The notes beneath the pieces are model-generated. The model had not been told where the DNA came from, searched no databases, and saw only the letters and a program-made list of their open reading frames with translations. A DNA stretch of 64,000 nt from Apostichopus japonicus (taxonomy: Eukaryota; Echinodermata; Holothuroidea; Aspidochirotida; Stichopodidae): contig NC_092579.1 of assembly GCF_037975245.1 (NCBI RefSeq), positions 27,331,666-27,395,665 on the forward strand. Reading direction: 5' to 3'. Position 1 is the first letter of the stretch. The number at the start of each line of letters is the position of its first letter. Shown piece by piece: positions 11,791-26,460 of this stretch. A program made the position numbers and the translations under genes.

Positions 11791-13769
11791 CTGCAAGGAG
11801 AAAAGATGACAAACATGAAAATGTGACAATCTGGCAGATTGCTCATCCTTGTCAACGTCAGACAAGAAAACGAAAAGTGCCTCCCAAGATTGAAATGTCT
11901 GGCCATGCCACTGAATCCCCCTTCCACCTCCCCCATTCCCAATATGTAATTTTCTCAGATAAACAGATACGTAATGTGTACAACATATTAAGCCTTGATT
12001 TTCGATCAGAATAACTGCTTGATTTATTTGTATTACATTTTTATCTGATTTTACCTGTAGCTTTAAAAAAAATTCCAGTCTTGTAGTCACAGCTACCTAT
12101 AAAGTTAGAGGTGTTATCTGTAGGGTATATGTTAGCACATGATGTTATGCCACGGCAAAATTAAAACTGTTTTCAGACATTATTTATTACTCCATGTGTA
12201 AATATTCGTTTATACCTTTATTCGGTTATATTTCCCCAGGGGTATTAACTCCTCCACTTCTCCCCTCCCCCCACCCGCACCAGTTATGTTAGTTCTAAGT
12301 TACGTACAACCACACTACATGACTTCTATTACATACATATGGCACTGGGCCAAAGGGTTTATACTACTATGTACATTCAAGCATGTGCATTTCAGATTTA
12401 ACTTTTCAAAACCAGTGATTCACACTATACAGCTGCAGATCTTGCACCTAAACGATCTTACGCTATTAGCTGTTCCCATACTTTAGTCAAAGGAAAGATG
12501 AGGCTGTAACATGAAAACATATTGTCCTTCACTGAAGACCCCACCCACTGTACAAAATCACATTAGTGGCAATGAATTACGCATAATCCTTAAGAGGTGG
12601 GCAAACAAATGTCCAATGTTAAAATACTTTCAGCTTTTCTGTTGGACACATATTATTCCCAGTGTTGAATTTTCTACATAATCAAATAACTTTCTCATAT
12701 TTAGGAATAGTGAATGGTTGTAAACCTATCTTAACATATAGATCTCTTAGTTAGATTTTTCCCATTCAGTTTTGCCATTATTCATATACTTATTTCACTC
12801 CATTAAAATGCTCTTTATTGCAGATTCAATGGCAGCCGTCCATTGTAAAGCTATAGAGTCAGTCCAGAGATGTGCACCTCCCTTTATGGATATGTACTTG
12901 TTAAAAGGGAGAAACACATTACTTCATCACATTACAGCCCAATATCAATCAGAAGATTATTAACCAGCAGTGTGTATGTCATCTACTTCATACTATCTGT
13001 TTACACTCTTGCAAATGCAATTAGCAGATTTTGCAGTTTTCGCTTCCGTTGGAAATAGTTGCAAAATAGCACAGAGGAAGTAAACCAGCAAAAACCAAGG
13101 ATATCATCGTCAAATTTGACACATCTGCTGATTCTCTGACACACCAATTAAGTTTTAGGATCCTATATGGTGGGTATATGTTTCTCTACAACATACAAAC
13201 TGAAGTAACTTATTACTATTTAACAACACAGAGAGAGAGATAGAGAGAAATTTAAAAAAAATTACATAAAAGTAAAGTAAAAATGAACACACATATTGAC
13301 AGGGTGGCAAACAGCATAAACACTATAGATATGCAGTTATTATTAATACCGAAACTGGGTCTTTAACACATAAACACGTAGATTTGTATAGGATGTATAC
13401 TAGTAAACAGACGACAGGGATATCTATATAACTTAAGTGCCAGAGAATCCGAACTTGGTTAGATGGGAGGGGGGGAGGCGACAGTTGAGGGAAGGGAGAA
13501 AAGATACGAATCACAAGTTTCATTTAGGAGGATGTTACTTTGATATCACACAAAGCAATTTGTACTTTATGGCAAGCAACAAACAACAATTATGCATTTG
13601 TTATATCCCATTTAATATTAATCTGCATATCATTCCATTTGTCTTATGTTATAGATGCATAAGCTTATCTATAATTAAATATTATTCAGGAAGTGTGTAA
13701 TCATACTATTTACATATATATGAATAAGCTTGTCTATAGTTACATATTCATAAAATTGTTTGATTACAT

Positions 13770-13965
13770 ATGCATCAAGTTCAGACAGTCAAACAGCCAG
13801 TTGGAGCAATATCCTGGTGCTAACACCACTCTTTCGATGTCCTCCCATATCATGCTTCCAAGCACTGTTTCTGACAGTACAAACAGTTCCTAACCTTCAT
13901 ATCTGATAGAAACAAGTGATATTCATACTGCTTATGCTGTCAGTACGAGTTCTTTAAAGCAGGAC
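13770..13965 (+). repeat. Dispersed repeat family H, copy 1
   Basis: Shares several blocks in the same order with 38568-38712: AACAGCCAG-TGG near the start, then CACCACTC/TACCACTC, and then TATCTGATAGAAACA-TGATATT with TGTCAGTAC and TTCTTTAAAG. Copy 1 carries about 50 extra bases between the second and third blocks. No terminal repeats or coding capacity were seen. The class is unknown; a decayed MITE or SINE fragment is possible. Confidence 0.65.
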
Positions 13966-15942
13966 ACCAAAAGCACTTATAGAAAATTTGTTGTCCCAAC
14001 TGGGTTACTGGGTGCAGCCTTCCATCAAACGTCCTCACTTGTGTCTTTATTTTAATACCAAAGTGTTCCTGACAAGACTGCTGCTATTGAAAGGGAGTGC
14101 TCTGGCATGTTCTGGCACTGGAAACCGTGGCACAAGTAAACATCAGAGCATACCTCTAAAAGTCGCCAGTAAATCATATTGAACACATGACCGATCAACT
14201 TTGCCAACACAGGATCATGTATTTGGAATGCCATATGGGCAACACTTACCAGAGGAGCCCGAGTCTTTCATCTTTTAAGAAATAAAAATAATTTATGTAG
14301 CATTGCGAACGTCATACTCGGAAATTAATCAGAGTGTGACAGCCAGATTGAAAAATGAAATCCAATGTCCCCCACTTACTTCTCTCTCACATAATCCTAT
14401 GGTCAACTGAACAAGTGAACAGTTGATCTCATACATGGGAAGCTACTTCTCTCCACACCCCTCCTCCACCAAACCACACCCCAACCCCCTTCCCCACTCT
14501 AAAGCTTACTCTTGAAACCATCAATAAAACAGTTTTCTTTTTTATCAAACAACAATTTACAGTCATTCTGTTGTTTGTTCCACCAGCCTCTGAAATGCAG
14601 ATCATTTTGCTTTATATCTTCAACTGTTGTTCCAATTTAACCTCGAATAATCACAGATTATATTTGTGATTTGAGCTTTACTGTGACATACCATATGGCC
14701 CGACAGGCATACACTTATGTCACAAAAGAATGTAGTGTTGTTTCTTTGTCAAAATCAAATGCAGGTTTTTTTAATTCTCACATAAAAAAAAAATAGATTA
14801 ATAAATAATAAAAATAACTAATCAAGTTTATCAACAGTTCACCAAAACAAGAAAAACAATGTCACTTTAACATAACTTAACTGCTAGTAACATCACCATT
14901 AAAAAATTATTAAAAGCCATGAAATTTTGTTCACTTAAAGTCTGTTGATTTTTTTTCCATTGAGAACTTCTCCCCATTCAAAAGAACAGAGCTTAACAAA
15001 TGCAATTTTTGTTCTATGAATAATTTTACTATTTTTTTTTCTTTCTCTCTTTCAATAATTAATGCCAGGAGAAGAGTGAGAAAAGTGCATTTGACCTTTC
15101 ATAAAGTGTAATTAGCTTTTAAAGAGCATCATAGTTTCTTCTTTCAGTTCAAATTTATCATCTTCATCCATCCAAGACATTTGTAACTTTTCTGTTCTCA
15201 AATGAATAGAAGAAAAATGAGTAAATAAAAATTGGAAAAGCTCGCAAAGCGATCAATAACGGCACTTCCTGAAGTAATCACAGGGTTTCTTGTCTTGCGG
15301 CAACTCCACTTTTAAGCTTATATTAACTTCTAATACAGTTTCCCTGGAAACGGTTCTTAATTCTGATAGATGGTAACAATTTTTTTCTTTTTTTTCTTTC
15401 ATTGGCCTTTTAGAAAACCTGAAATATGGCAAAAGTTAAACTAAAAGAAAACGAAAACAAAACTACATACTAAAATTTTGAAACAATACAAAATTAACTT
15501 TTTTATCAATTTAAACACTTTCACACGTTTTTATTTCTAACCATTCATGTGGAAAAGATTTCTTCTTCTTTTGTGTTTGTTTATGTTTCAGATCAGCAGT
15601 CATATCTTTGTCTACATGGTTGCCAGATGTACAAAAATCCTCCATTGATCACAATCACCTCCATCAAATTTATCTCTCGGCTGTTTTGCCAAGCAGAAGA
15701 AGAGATTCCGGGGGAAAGATCCTCCAAAAACTTCTTACGTTTTTACATTCTTACGATGACTTTTTTCATCCCCAGGGAAATGATCAATAAGTTTGTCTCC
15801 CTAGCCGCAGACTCTGCCCAGGGCCCAGGGAGAAAAAACGGTACAAACATCGACCTGGCGTATGGAAGTTCTTAGAACTTTTTCTTATCGGGTGCATAGT
15901 GACAAATCAGATTAAATAAGAATCAAAACTACAGTATGAAAG

Positions 15943-16216
15943 GTTTCCCGAAAGGTTTCCCCAAAAAGGTGATGAGGGCGGTATTGAAGAACTTAGCATA
16001 TGTAGACTCCGGATGTGTGACCTGATTACTTCACTTTGGCTTCGGCTTTGAGTAAAACCTTTCTATATGCTGCCATGTTGGACAAATCTAACCGTAACAG
16101 TAATTACCGACTTTTGTGATTCCGCCTTATAGTCATTGCTGACTTTGCAATTTGGTGCCCCTGACAATTTTACAAGGTTGATAAGAATGACTACATAGGT
16201 TCCCCTTTCGGGAAAC
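15943..16216. repeat. Inverted repeat flanking a 250-bp segment
   Basis: GTTTCCCGAAAGG at 15943-15957 reappears as its exact reverse complement CCTTTCGGGAAAC at about 16204-16216. The left arm is itself doubled (GAAAGGTTTCC twice). The word AAAACTAC lies outside both arms, at about 15926 and 16219, but in the same orientation. This would fit a small non-autonomous DNA transposon, but no clear target duplication was found. Confidence 0.45.
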
Positions 16217-18504
16217 TAAAACTACAATGTTTAAGGTTCTGGCTGGCAACAAGGAAACACCCATGCAAGAGGAAATCAATACATCATATCCTATCACTAG
16301 AGGTATAGATGTGTGAGTCTTTACAAGGGGCGGGGGAGGGGGGAGTGGAAATGTAGGTCTTCAATGATAACAAATTAACCCATTTGTTTGACCCCCTTTG
16401 TTATTTTCATTAGTACTATTAAATTCAGTTGCTATGCAACTTCCTCACCAACAAAAATGGAATATAAAATGATCCGTCTGTATTTGCAATGAAATATTAA
16501 AAAAGCTTTTCATACTGGATTTATAATTAAACAGAAACCACAAGGAATGCAAGAAGACAGTTTCATTGACATAATTTAATGAACTGTGGTTGGTTGATTG
16601 GGGGGGGTGGGGGAGTGGGAGAGGGGAGGATAGAATCTGCGGACAAGGTATTTATGTGGTCATGGTTCATATTATAGGGTACAGGGTGCACTCTGGTTTA
16701 AATTTATCACCGAGTATACAGTCCTATGATGTTAAGTTTGTCTCAAAAGTGATACCAACAATTCCTCCACATCATCTTGGTTTACTAATCCTTTATTCAT
16801 CCTTGTAACCTGTACGTGCGTACGTATGTAGGTACGTAACTTCTTGTTATTACTTTGCTTTGTCTGTATGATTACTAAATGTCAATGTAACACAGGACAA
16901 AAAAATTACTAAAACTTCTCCAATACTGTCCTGATGAATTCTTTGCCAAACACAATGGACATTTGCATTGAGACACAAGCATTCACTAAGCTACCACACT
17001 TTATAGATTTCTTCTATCAATGTCAAAAACACTTTCCCATCCACTGACATAGCTCATCTCATAAAGTACCAGCCAGGCTTTCATCCATCATCTCGGCATA
17101 TTAACGAAGAACAGTTTTGATTTCCAATATGTATGATGCTTTTGCGGTTCTGTATGGTTCTGTTTGGTTGTATACGGTTCAGATACAATGTCACGTTATG
17201 GACGTTGACACGGATGTACCGACAGGGAATAGCACGACTTCTTGTCGAATCCCAAGGCGTAAGTTGTGAACGATACATGATGGAATCGTTAAAAAGTAAA
17301 AAACCTCTAACGAGTAACGATAGAGATACACTGCCAAGTTTTAACTCCAATTAAGACTCTCCAGATACACCACTTCAGAAATTGTAAAGATTGCTCAGAT
17401 CATACTTCAACACGAGTACGTAATCCATACGCCTTCTCTGGCTCAAATTTTTTGAGTCGTGAGCTAAACGCTATAAACGTTCGGCTGATCATGTCTTCTC
17501 TTTCCCTTTTTCTGCTCCTATTCTGCTATTTCCAGCAAAGGTTAATTTCTCCTTGAGCTGAGAAAAATGTCAGCTTCTATATCCTGTCAGCTAAAATTAT
17601 TCTCCCATATATACGTCTTTGAGGACATATCCGGATGGACGAGATGGCGAAAAGTTGACTTACGTCCGCAAAATTGAGGTTGCTTATAGGTTATGAGTTA
17701 TTCATGAGGTACCATTGAAAATTTCCAAAAATGAGAAAGAGAGAGAGCAACTTACTTCAATGGTCAAATTGTTTGACCTCCTTTTCGGAAAGTCTTGTAA
17801 ATCCCAATAATCGACTATGATTGTATACCAAAGAGTAGCAATGGATTAGCAGGTTATTTCTAGTTCAAAATAGCTGACTTTCTCTGTTTTCAATTGCATC
17901 ATACTCATTTTCTTCACTTTTTGATTGAAGAAAAATGCTAATTTACTTTTATTTTCTTCCCCCCCCCCCTTTATTAACCTCAGCCTTCAAATATTTCCTC
18001 CCTAAAGGCATTCTCTGAATCGTTGTAACGTTGTCGCATGCAACACATTTAGTAAATCTCTCTATATAAACATCATTCCCCCCATTTACAACATCTTCAT
18101 CTCTTAAAATAGATTTATCTTCAAATATTCAATCAGAAGTTTTATATCCATCAAGGAGAATTATCTTCTCTGTCTTTTCATATTAACAAACAAAATGCTG
18201 AATCACTCAAAATTTTCAAGGTTATAATTTACATAATTTTGTACGAGTCTGCTTTAAGGTTGAGGATATATTAAATCATGAAAAAAAAAAAGGCAATGTC
18301 ATTTTGTCTAAGTTACGTTCCAATTTTTACGTCAAATTTTATTTATTTTTTACTAGCTCCATTGCTTGGCTGACATGATCAAAAGTACAAGTTTCTTTCC
18401 AAATGCCATCTGCGTCACATTTTCTAGTGAAAATCATTTTGTCTGTGGTAACTTTGCGAATGAACCTATAAGTCTAGTCAATTACAATTTTGACAGAAAG
18501 TATT

Positions 18505-18615
18505 GTTCTTGGATGAAAGCTGGAATATCGTAGACAAACTTGGATTATCAATGGAAAAATCTTGGATTATCGGCCGACAATCCTGGTTTTTCGACCGAAA
18601 AACCTGGAATATCTA
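18505..18615 (+). repeat. Decayed minisatellite, period about 21-22 bp
   Basis: Units begin at about 18520, 18539, 18561, 18582 and 18603 with C(T/C)TGGATTATC or CCTGGAATATC, each followed by a variable half such as GGCCGACAAT or GACCGAAAAA. The first half of the unit is much better conserved than the second. Confidence 0.7.
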
Positions 18616-21224
18616 ATTATTAGAGTGCTTGGCTTGCCCATATATAATAGCTGTTTGATGTGAGAGAATTTTGAGACAGTTAAGTCCCAAGATCTTTGCA
18701 ACTTGATCATGTGAGGAAGATGTACCACAAAATGTCCCAGTCTCCTAAAAGCAAATTCAGGAGGAAGCATTTTATGAAATGATGAAAATGATACAGGATT
18801 CTTTGAAAAAAACCTCTTAGGGACATGAAAATGGCGACAACGAAAATATTAATCATAATTTTATCTATGATAGTATACCAAGAGACATTCTGAAATTGAG
18901 TCATAAGAACATGTAGCCAGTCAAAGTCCGAAAAACTTGGGTATATACAACACTTGGGGAATAATGTATAGTGTTACTAATTTTGTCTAGCAGTTCGTTA
19001 TGGCTTTGAACTCTCTTATAAAATAATATGGTTCCTGTGTACAAAGAAGTGCTATGTACACATCTTTGGAATTGTATAGCAACTTTTCCATATTGATGCA
19101 GAGCATTTTACAATGCTGTATACAGGATAAATTTTCATCTGATACTTTATCCTAATTACTTTTGAAGTTGTCCATATACTACACCATATTGATAGTTCAT
19201 GTGTCAAAAAAACAAGAAATTTATAAATAAGACAGTGTACAGTTCTGTGAAATGTTTAATACGTTCGGCCATTACATTCGGAAATATTCTCTAATTGTTA
19301 AATACCTTCGGCTTGACACCGATGTGTGTGACTATCACACTCCCAGGAGTGAGGCCCTTAAGGTAAAGGATGCTCAAAGTCCAAGTTAAGTTTCAATACA
19401 TTGAACTGCATCCTAGTTTCAACGTAATCCACAAAACATCCACAAAACTACATCACAGATCTATAAAAATTCCCGATTACCAATAGACAAAAAGCTTGTA
19501 CGACAATTTTTATTCCCCAACTATTTTAGGGAGGCATAAGGAGAAAAGTTCTTCGAATTTGTCAATTGTCACATTGGCAACACTAAATCTCTTTGATTTA
19601 TCATTTTGATTTCACCCTCCAGCCCCCCCCCCCCCCCCACAATCCCCATTTGTCTCCTTTTCACTTTTAAAATATAACAAAATTTGAGACAAGCAACCAA
19701 CTAGTACATTTTGATAGATGTTTGCTTCCACACTACAGACTTGTACATCTGTGTTATCCAATATACCACCAGTTAGTTTATTTAATGCTTTATATTACAT
19801 TCAAGGTCCTCTCAATGCGAGAAATCTCTCGTTAGCGCTCATCTTCAAACTTTCCTTATAAGATTGACACTGGGTGCGTCAATAAACGAGGAATTTTCAA
19901 CGAATATTCAGAGACAAACAGCGTAACCTCAAGAAAGTACATCCTTCGTGAGGACAAAAGGGTTGATCATTACAAGAAGTATATAATGAAGATCAAATTT
20001 TATTTTTTTGGCTTTCTTGCCCTAAGTATCAAACCTTTCTCAATGTCACTTTTACATATGAACACAGACAAAACACACCTTGAAAAAGGTACTTCATTCT
20101 TTCTTCTATACATGCAGGATTGCGGTACTGCTAAGTTTGTTTGTTATATATTCATGGCAATGGACTACTCAGTCAGTCACTCCAAGCTTGACTGGTCTTG
20201 AAGGTAGAGTAGCATAATGGAGCATTTCAACGGCCTATTGACCGCTTTTCAAAGAGCTTTTCTTCCATTATAGACTATATGTCTATTGATTCTACCCTTG
20301 AGAATAATTAGACAAGTGCTGCAAAATATGAGCTTAGTTGTACTTTGTGAGGCCTTTCATGGAGCCCCTTTTCCATTTTTATTGTTGTCGCTTTTTTTTC
20401 ATGTCACAGACCGTACGATACATTACGCAAAAGCGTCAAGATGGCTGTAATTACATGTTTGGAAGCTATATTCAACAAGACCTCTTGGGTGAATGTAAGC
20501 CATTTGGGTCTGTGTAGTAAACAGTGGGGTTATCGTATTTCGAGCAGTTGTAAACTTTGTTTATAAATAAAGGCAATATTAAAGACACCTTCACAGTGTA
20601 CGTGTTGATAGTACTATGAGAAAACAGTGCAGACATGTCTCATATTGTGGTCAATGACATAATATTGAAAAAGAAAAAAAAATATTGCCAACCAGCTATG
20701 AGAGGAGCTTATCTCCATGCCACTGCGTAGGGGCAAATCTCTGTCCCCAAACATTGGGTAAGAGATATGTTCAATGAAATGACCATCATGTCCTATAAAA
20801 TCATATTTGATCAAAGCATAACTGGTAAACTTTACAGAGCTGGGTAAATGGTTAAATGTAACGAAAAATTGGAGTCTGACTAACAAATTCTCCCTACCCC
20901 CCATCCCTACCTCCCATCCCCCCAAATCTTAAACCTCTGTCAGGGCTATTGCAACAACAGAAAGTGTTTCAGAAAATCAGAAGTCCTGTATTTAAAATTC
21001 TCCAATATTTGCCATTCGCTTTAATACTTTGTTTCACTTTTTCCTATAACTGCATGTGGCCAAACATATATAAATCTAACAGCATAGATTATCGCTAAAG
21101 TAATTGTATACCCGATTGAGCTAAATCCACGACCCGGATAATATGATCATGGTTTTCCTGCAGCACTTGCATTTTCTATTCACCTGGATGCAAAATCTTA
21201 CTGACACTTAAAACTAGGGTACAT

Positions 21225-21880
21225 TGTTTTACCCCAAGAATATATATTGTCCTATGTATGAATGTTTGACATTTAACTGTAACCGTCACTACTTAAGCAG
21301 AGCATGCATGAAACCTTACTATTCATTCAATTTAGACACTCGTAATGTCACATATAGACAGAAATGTCAGGTTAACCTATGGAAACTACTTCATAGTATG
21401 ATAGCTCATTGTGTAGTCGTTGAACTAAAGAGCTGAGCTATATATATAGTATACCCCACAATACTATATTATCCTATGAGTGTTTGATACATGTACCCTG
21501 TAATCCTCCATAATTTAACATGAAACCTTATTATTCATTCAATTTAGACACTTTTAATTATTACAAATGGAGAGAAATGTCAGATGAACCTACACAAACA
21601 TGCTTTACAACATGAAAAAATCACAACAGTACACAATTTACTATTCATTATAACTGATGAAAACCTAGCTGCACTGTACAACTGTGATATTGTGTGTTTG
21701 ACACGTAGCTGAAACCCTCACTATTTGAATGGATCATGCCACATTACTATAATTAAGTTAAGACACTAATAATGTTATATATGGACAGAAATGGTAGGTT
21801 AACCTTCAAAAGGTTTGAACATAACAGTGTATGAGTAATCACAATAGCACCTGTACATGCCAGTTTATGGACTTAAAGCT
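21225..21880 (+). repeat. Three diverged tandem units of about 210-225 bp
   Basis: The unit includes GAAACC, ACTATT, a TTTAGACACT block (at about 21331, 21543 and 21768), then ACAGAAATGTCAGGTTAACCT and a tail with AACAT-A plus AATCACAATAGCAC. Offsets between landmarks are about 212 and 225 bp. The units differ by many substitutions and short indels, so the array is old. The open frame in the first unit is not preserved in the others, so it is not a gene. Confidence 0.75.
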
Positions 21881-24228
21881 TGGCTTCCCATTCAACAGGT
21901 CAAACTCATGATTTAACTCAAATTTGATAAAAGTTTTGTAACCATCAAACAGAAACCCACAACAGATGCCTACTTAACCATATGTATGTCCAGCTGCATG
22001 CAACTGTAGCCGATGCAACAGACGGACATCGTCTGACTAACCTAAAATAATCGCTCGGCGGGGTTGAATTATAACGATGGCCCCTTTTACAATCAGCACT
22101 AAAACCTCATGATTTAGTCCCAAATTTGGAAGATAATTTAATAGATCACAATACTGTCACATTTGTTTCTCTGGCCGCTTTCTCTCTGCGAGTGAAGACG
22201 ACGGACAGTTTATGGGAAATCGGGTTACTAATTCGGACGGAAAGTCCAAATAACAACCTATAAAATGGCTTGCTTCTGTAAATAGCCTCTCCGGTTTGAA
22301 TTTCAAATGCATGTATACGGAGAGTTGATATGGCAGATGTGGCTCGAAGCAGTACGATATACAGTGAAAGACGAGACGTGACTCTTAAACCGACGGTAAT
22401 TTACAGATATAGTAAAAAGATGCCAGTACCTTAGGGCAATTTAGTTATTTACAGGTGTTAGAGCGCTCACGTTTGCTTGCCTCCAATCACCTAAATGGAG
22501 TTTCCCCAGACTGGTAAAATGTCAGAACTATCAGTCTTGGCTTCGTTTTTTTGGTTTGTTCCCTTCTTCTTGTTCTGTTTTTGTTTTCTCTTTGAGGGGG
22601 GGGGGGGATAAATGCAACACGACTTTTAACTCTGTAAAGATAAAAATGTTTCCATTTCAATGCTTAACATACAAACCCAGTTTCACATTCAACCATTATC
22701 ACTGAAGTATCTAATCATAGTCATGAAGATCAGTGTTCCATAAAAAATACTACCCAAATTTTAGTTTTTTTTTCCCCTTAGAAAGCAACATTTTAGATGG
22801 ACTGCAACACAATACAGTAGAACCATACACAATCTTGTTATAAATTTACCCAACAGGGTGGCTGTCAGAAAAGTTAACAAACAATGTAAACTTAACCCAA
22901 AAATCTTGCCAGGAATTATGGAATTAAGCAAAATAACACTTCAAAGGTTTTGTAAATGCAAAAGTAAAGCATATTACAGATTAACAATGGGACATTTTTT
23001 TTGCAAAGAATTAACACACTAATTAAGAGAAGCCACAGTTGGTTATCATCACAAAATATCTCTTAGTGAGATTAATGGGTATCTATAATACTGTATGAAT
23101 AGACGAAGGCTTGGCCAGAGTGGCGTAAAGAATCAAACCGATGAAAAAAAAAGAATGTTACATACACAAACGGATAAAATTCAAACGTCCAAAGAATAGC
23201 ATCTATGACGGTCATCTTGATATTAAAATTCTTCAATGAGAGTTAATTGGGCTAGAAACTTGTCGCCTATGCTTCAAAATTATTTCCGTTAGTAAAAAAC
23301 AAAGTGTTGACACTTCTTTTGAGAACTTGCTTGAAGTTATAGAAAACAACAGTTTTTGACATACCGAAAGGTGCTTTAATACAGTGGATTCACAGGTGAA
23401 TATGTTAAAAGTGCTTTGCTTGAACAATGTTGATGATTCGGAAAACAAAATCACTTTAAATAGATTATACTTATAGTCTACACCTGGGTGCCAAAATTTT
23501 AAAACATTTCTGCCCAGCACCCCTTTTGATGATTAAATTAACAAATTTCACCATTACCAAAATATGGGTGAATACTTTGGCACAGAAGTTATCGCCAGAC
23601 TAAGAAAATATCGCATCATCTGCCAACCGAGCATACTTCATTTGCAAAATATTTCCAAAGGGGAGAGAGTACCCCACCCCTGAGACCCCTCCCCCAGGAC
23701 TTGGATCACACTACCACACAAATCTGCCAGGCACTCAAATATTCCTGAGCACATCCCTGTATATATCAGCAAAGATCCTATTTGTCCAAATCACGTCGCA
23801 AATTTTAGCATTCCACATTCGGGTGACGTTAAACTTCTAATTATCAATCATAGCACACAAGTGTGGGGCCTCAGTGTACAGCTGGAACTCAGTTCCCTGA
23901 TGCAGCTTGTGGAAACTTGTTTCGGTACGTGAGGCCGACGGCACGGAGATCCAACGAAAATGATAACAACATTTTTCCCCTCAGTCACCGATAACCTATA
24001 AAGCCCATCTCCATTATAAATTTATAAAAATATTCTACCCACTTACACTCTTAAAGAGTGCTATTATTTAACCTGCTAAGTGTTTAAACTTCAAACCTCT
24101 ATCAAGGCACCCACCTGCTTAAGATTCCATTTACATGTGACCTAGCTGTCCACATGTTGCTTACATAGCTTGAATAAATCATGATTACATGTTTACCCAG
24201 TAAACTCCCCAAAACATCTGGTTTGGGG

Positions 24229-24378
24229 ATTTACGAACGACAAAACTAACCTGTCTCTATTGTACTTATGCACTTAATCTTCCTAGCCTACAACAGTTAG
24301 TAACATTTTAGCACTGTGCCCCCACTGACCTACTGTACTTTAGGGTCAACACCCTCTTCCTTCCAAATCTACTATTCT
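24229..24378 (-). mobile_element. Short interspersed family S, minus-strand copy
   Basis: Read on the minus strand, this has the family order: a head like GAATAGTAGATTTGGAAGG, a core GGGGGCACAGTGCTAAAATG, and a tail AGAGACAGGTTAGTTTTG ending GTAAAT. It is more diverged than the 43.7 and 56.9 kb copies. Sequence outside the tail (CTGGTTTGGGGATTTACGAA) also occurs in similar form at 30522-30545, so the element may extend beyond the part I can align. Confidence 0.65.
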
Positions 24379-26460
24379 CAAGGCTTACAACTTTTCTGTT
24401 AAATCATCAAGTATGGAAGAGGAAACATTTGGATTGTTTGCTTTATTAGCTATCAGAGTTCTCTGTTCTTAAAATTTCTTCAAGATGATGCTTCTTTTTT
24501 CTTTTCGTATCTCTTTGTTTTTGGTAGAAACATTCTTTTTCTCTGTCAATAAATGATTGACAAATTATAAAAGGATAACGAAAGACATTTTCAGCTGAAG
24601 TGCCCTGATGACATCGTTCATTCTGTTGTTTCCAGATGCATGTACAAGCTATCACAAAAGTTGAAAAATTTGTACCTCAAATTTTTGCCTCTAAGAGTCA
24701 GAAAATGTTTAGTAAATCAATCAACTGCAGCCACCATAAGATCCTCTTTAACACTGTAGAAACTAAGAGTGCAGTAGTCTGGTGGAGACATGTGTGCGAT
24801 ACATGATGGTATACTGAAGATCAAGGTAGAGGTTGTGAGGTCAAGGGTTATCAGATCACTCTAGCAATGACTGGGCAACGGGGTTGCAGAAGTTTTGTGG
24901 AAACATTTATGGTGTGAAGGATTTACATGCTTACACAAAAAGCATTAGGAATGGTTCACTTCAAATCATTGTGGAATGAAATGGTACAACAAAAGTGCAA
25001 CAAAAGTAATGTTCACTGTATATATCTCCACCAGGCAATTACTGTCACATGACTTCACGTAAATCTCTGATTAAGTACATGCCACGACCAAAGACAATCT
25101 GGAAAAATGTCCTTTAATTTCTAAACTGATCCTGCCCCATTTAACCATCCTTCCTCAAACAAAAACAAAAATAAAATCAAACTTTTCCAACATTTTCCAA
25201 CAAATCAACAGAATTGTTATTTAACCCAAACATTCTTTGACATTTTGGAAAACAACCATTTCCTTCAAAAGTAACAACATTTTTTTCTTTAAAAACATTT
25301 CACTTCCAAGTCAATTCACACTAATACAGGATGAATACCGGTCGATATATTAATGCTGCTCATGCCACCTGACGGGTATATATATTTCCGCAAATTTAGC
25401 ATGATAACTGGATTACAGATGAAAACATCTGCTTGGGAGATTTCTTAATCCGTACCCATGTTCCGTTCTGACTCACTTTCGATTAAGTGCAAATGTGTGT
25501 CACTTTAAGTGCTCAGAAAGAGCCAAGTGCAACCCGCTGAATGGAAATTATCCAAATTATCCTACGGCCATTGCATTTAAATTCCCCCCCCCCCACCACC
25601 ATATTTTATTTTCCTTTTTCCAAATTGTAGCACATTGGCTAAATCAAAGGTATTATTATAATGGGAAAATAGCCAAATCAACGTAAATTAGGCGGAGGGG
25701 AGAGACAAGGATAGAGAGGGAGAAAGAGAGAAAGAGATTGAGAAACATATCAGTCTTTTGGTTAGCAGTCACCTGCTTATAAACCTCTGCAGCTATGACG
25801 AAAAACATGCAGCAATGAAAGCTAAAAACAGAGCAGAGTGTCGTTGGGGGAAAAGTAAGGAAAAAAAGGATGTTTGTCCTTGCTTATAATACAAAATTTA
25901 CGCCAGATGTAGTGCAAGGTTGCGACATGCTAATCAAACGTAGAAAATCGAAGAAAAAAGACATTTGTGCTGCGACAGTGTACGAATTATCATAGAATAA
26001 TACAGGTCACATTTTACGCCGTTCCAATTCGTAAAATACTTTGTGAAACAAAAGGAGAGTTATTGAATGATATATTACATGGGTTATTAATTTTTTTTTT
26101 TGTTAATAATAAATTTTGTTAATTTTTTTTTTTTTATTTAATCACTTTCCTAAAATCCTTAAGACACATGCAGAAGAAGTGTGGTAATTCCTGAATTTCC
26201 ACCGAATCGACACTCGATGCGAATAGTTGGAATGGAATTTTGACATCACAAGAAAACAGACAACAGTTTTGCATAATCAACTTTTCCATGGCAGCAGAGG
26301 ATGACAAACAATTCTGCCACATTTGAGAACCTTCCAGATAAAGTCCAAGACAGAGTAAAAAGACGTGTCCCAATATTGTCAGAAATAGAATGTTACAATA
26401 TGAATGCAAGCAAGACTATCATTAGAACAGGCTTTATACTTCGCAAAAGGTACATTCCAA

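Larger units (their letters stand above)
11791..21224. other. Non-coding stretch upstream of the Ig1 exon
   Basis: Probably intron of the Sidekick-like gene in at least its lower part, since the Ig1 exon is internal (phase-1 acceptor). I found no convincing upstream exon. It contains poly-C or poly-G runs (near 12268, 13465, 16330, 16600, 17961, 19622) and the repeats listed separately. A strong plus-strand acceptor-like pyrimidine tract ends at 15590, followed by an open frame to 15875. Its translation is unlike any protein I know, so I leave it uncalled. Confidence 0.5.

Noticed and set aside
14380-14436. Minus-strand ATG exon with a GTAAGT donor, considered as the Sidekick-like signal-peptide exon
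   Set aside because: It ends in phase 0 but the Ig1 exon requires phase 1, and its 19 residues are not convincingly a signal peptide.
15549-15875. Plus-strand 108-codon frame after a strong acceptor-like pyrimidine tract
   Set aside because: No matching donor and no recognisable domain. It could be a non-coding exon, but nothing supports that directly.
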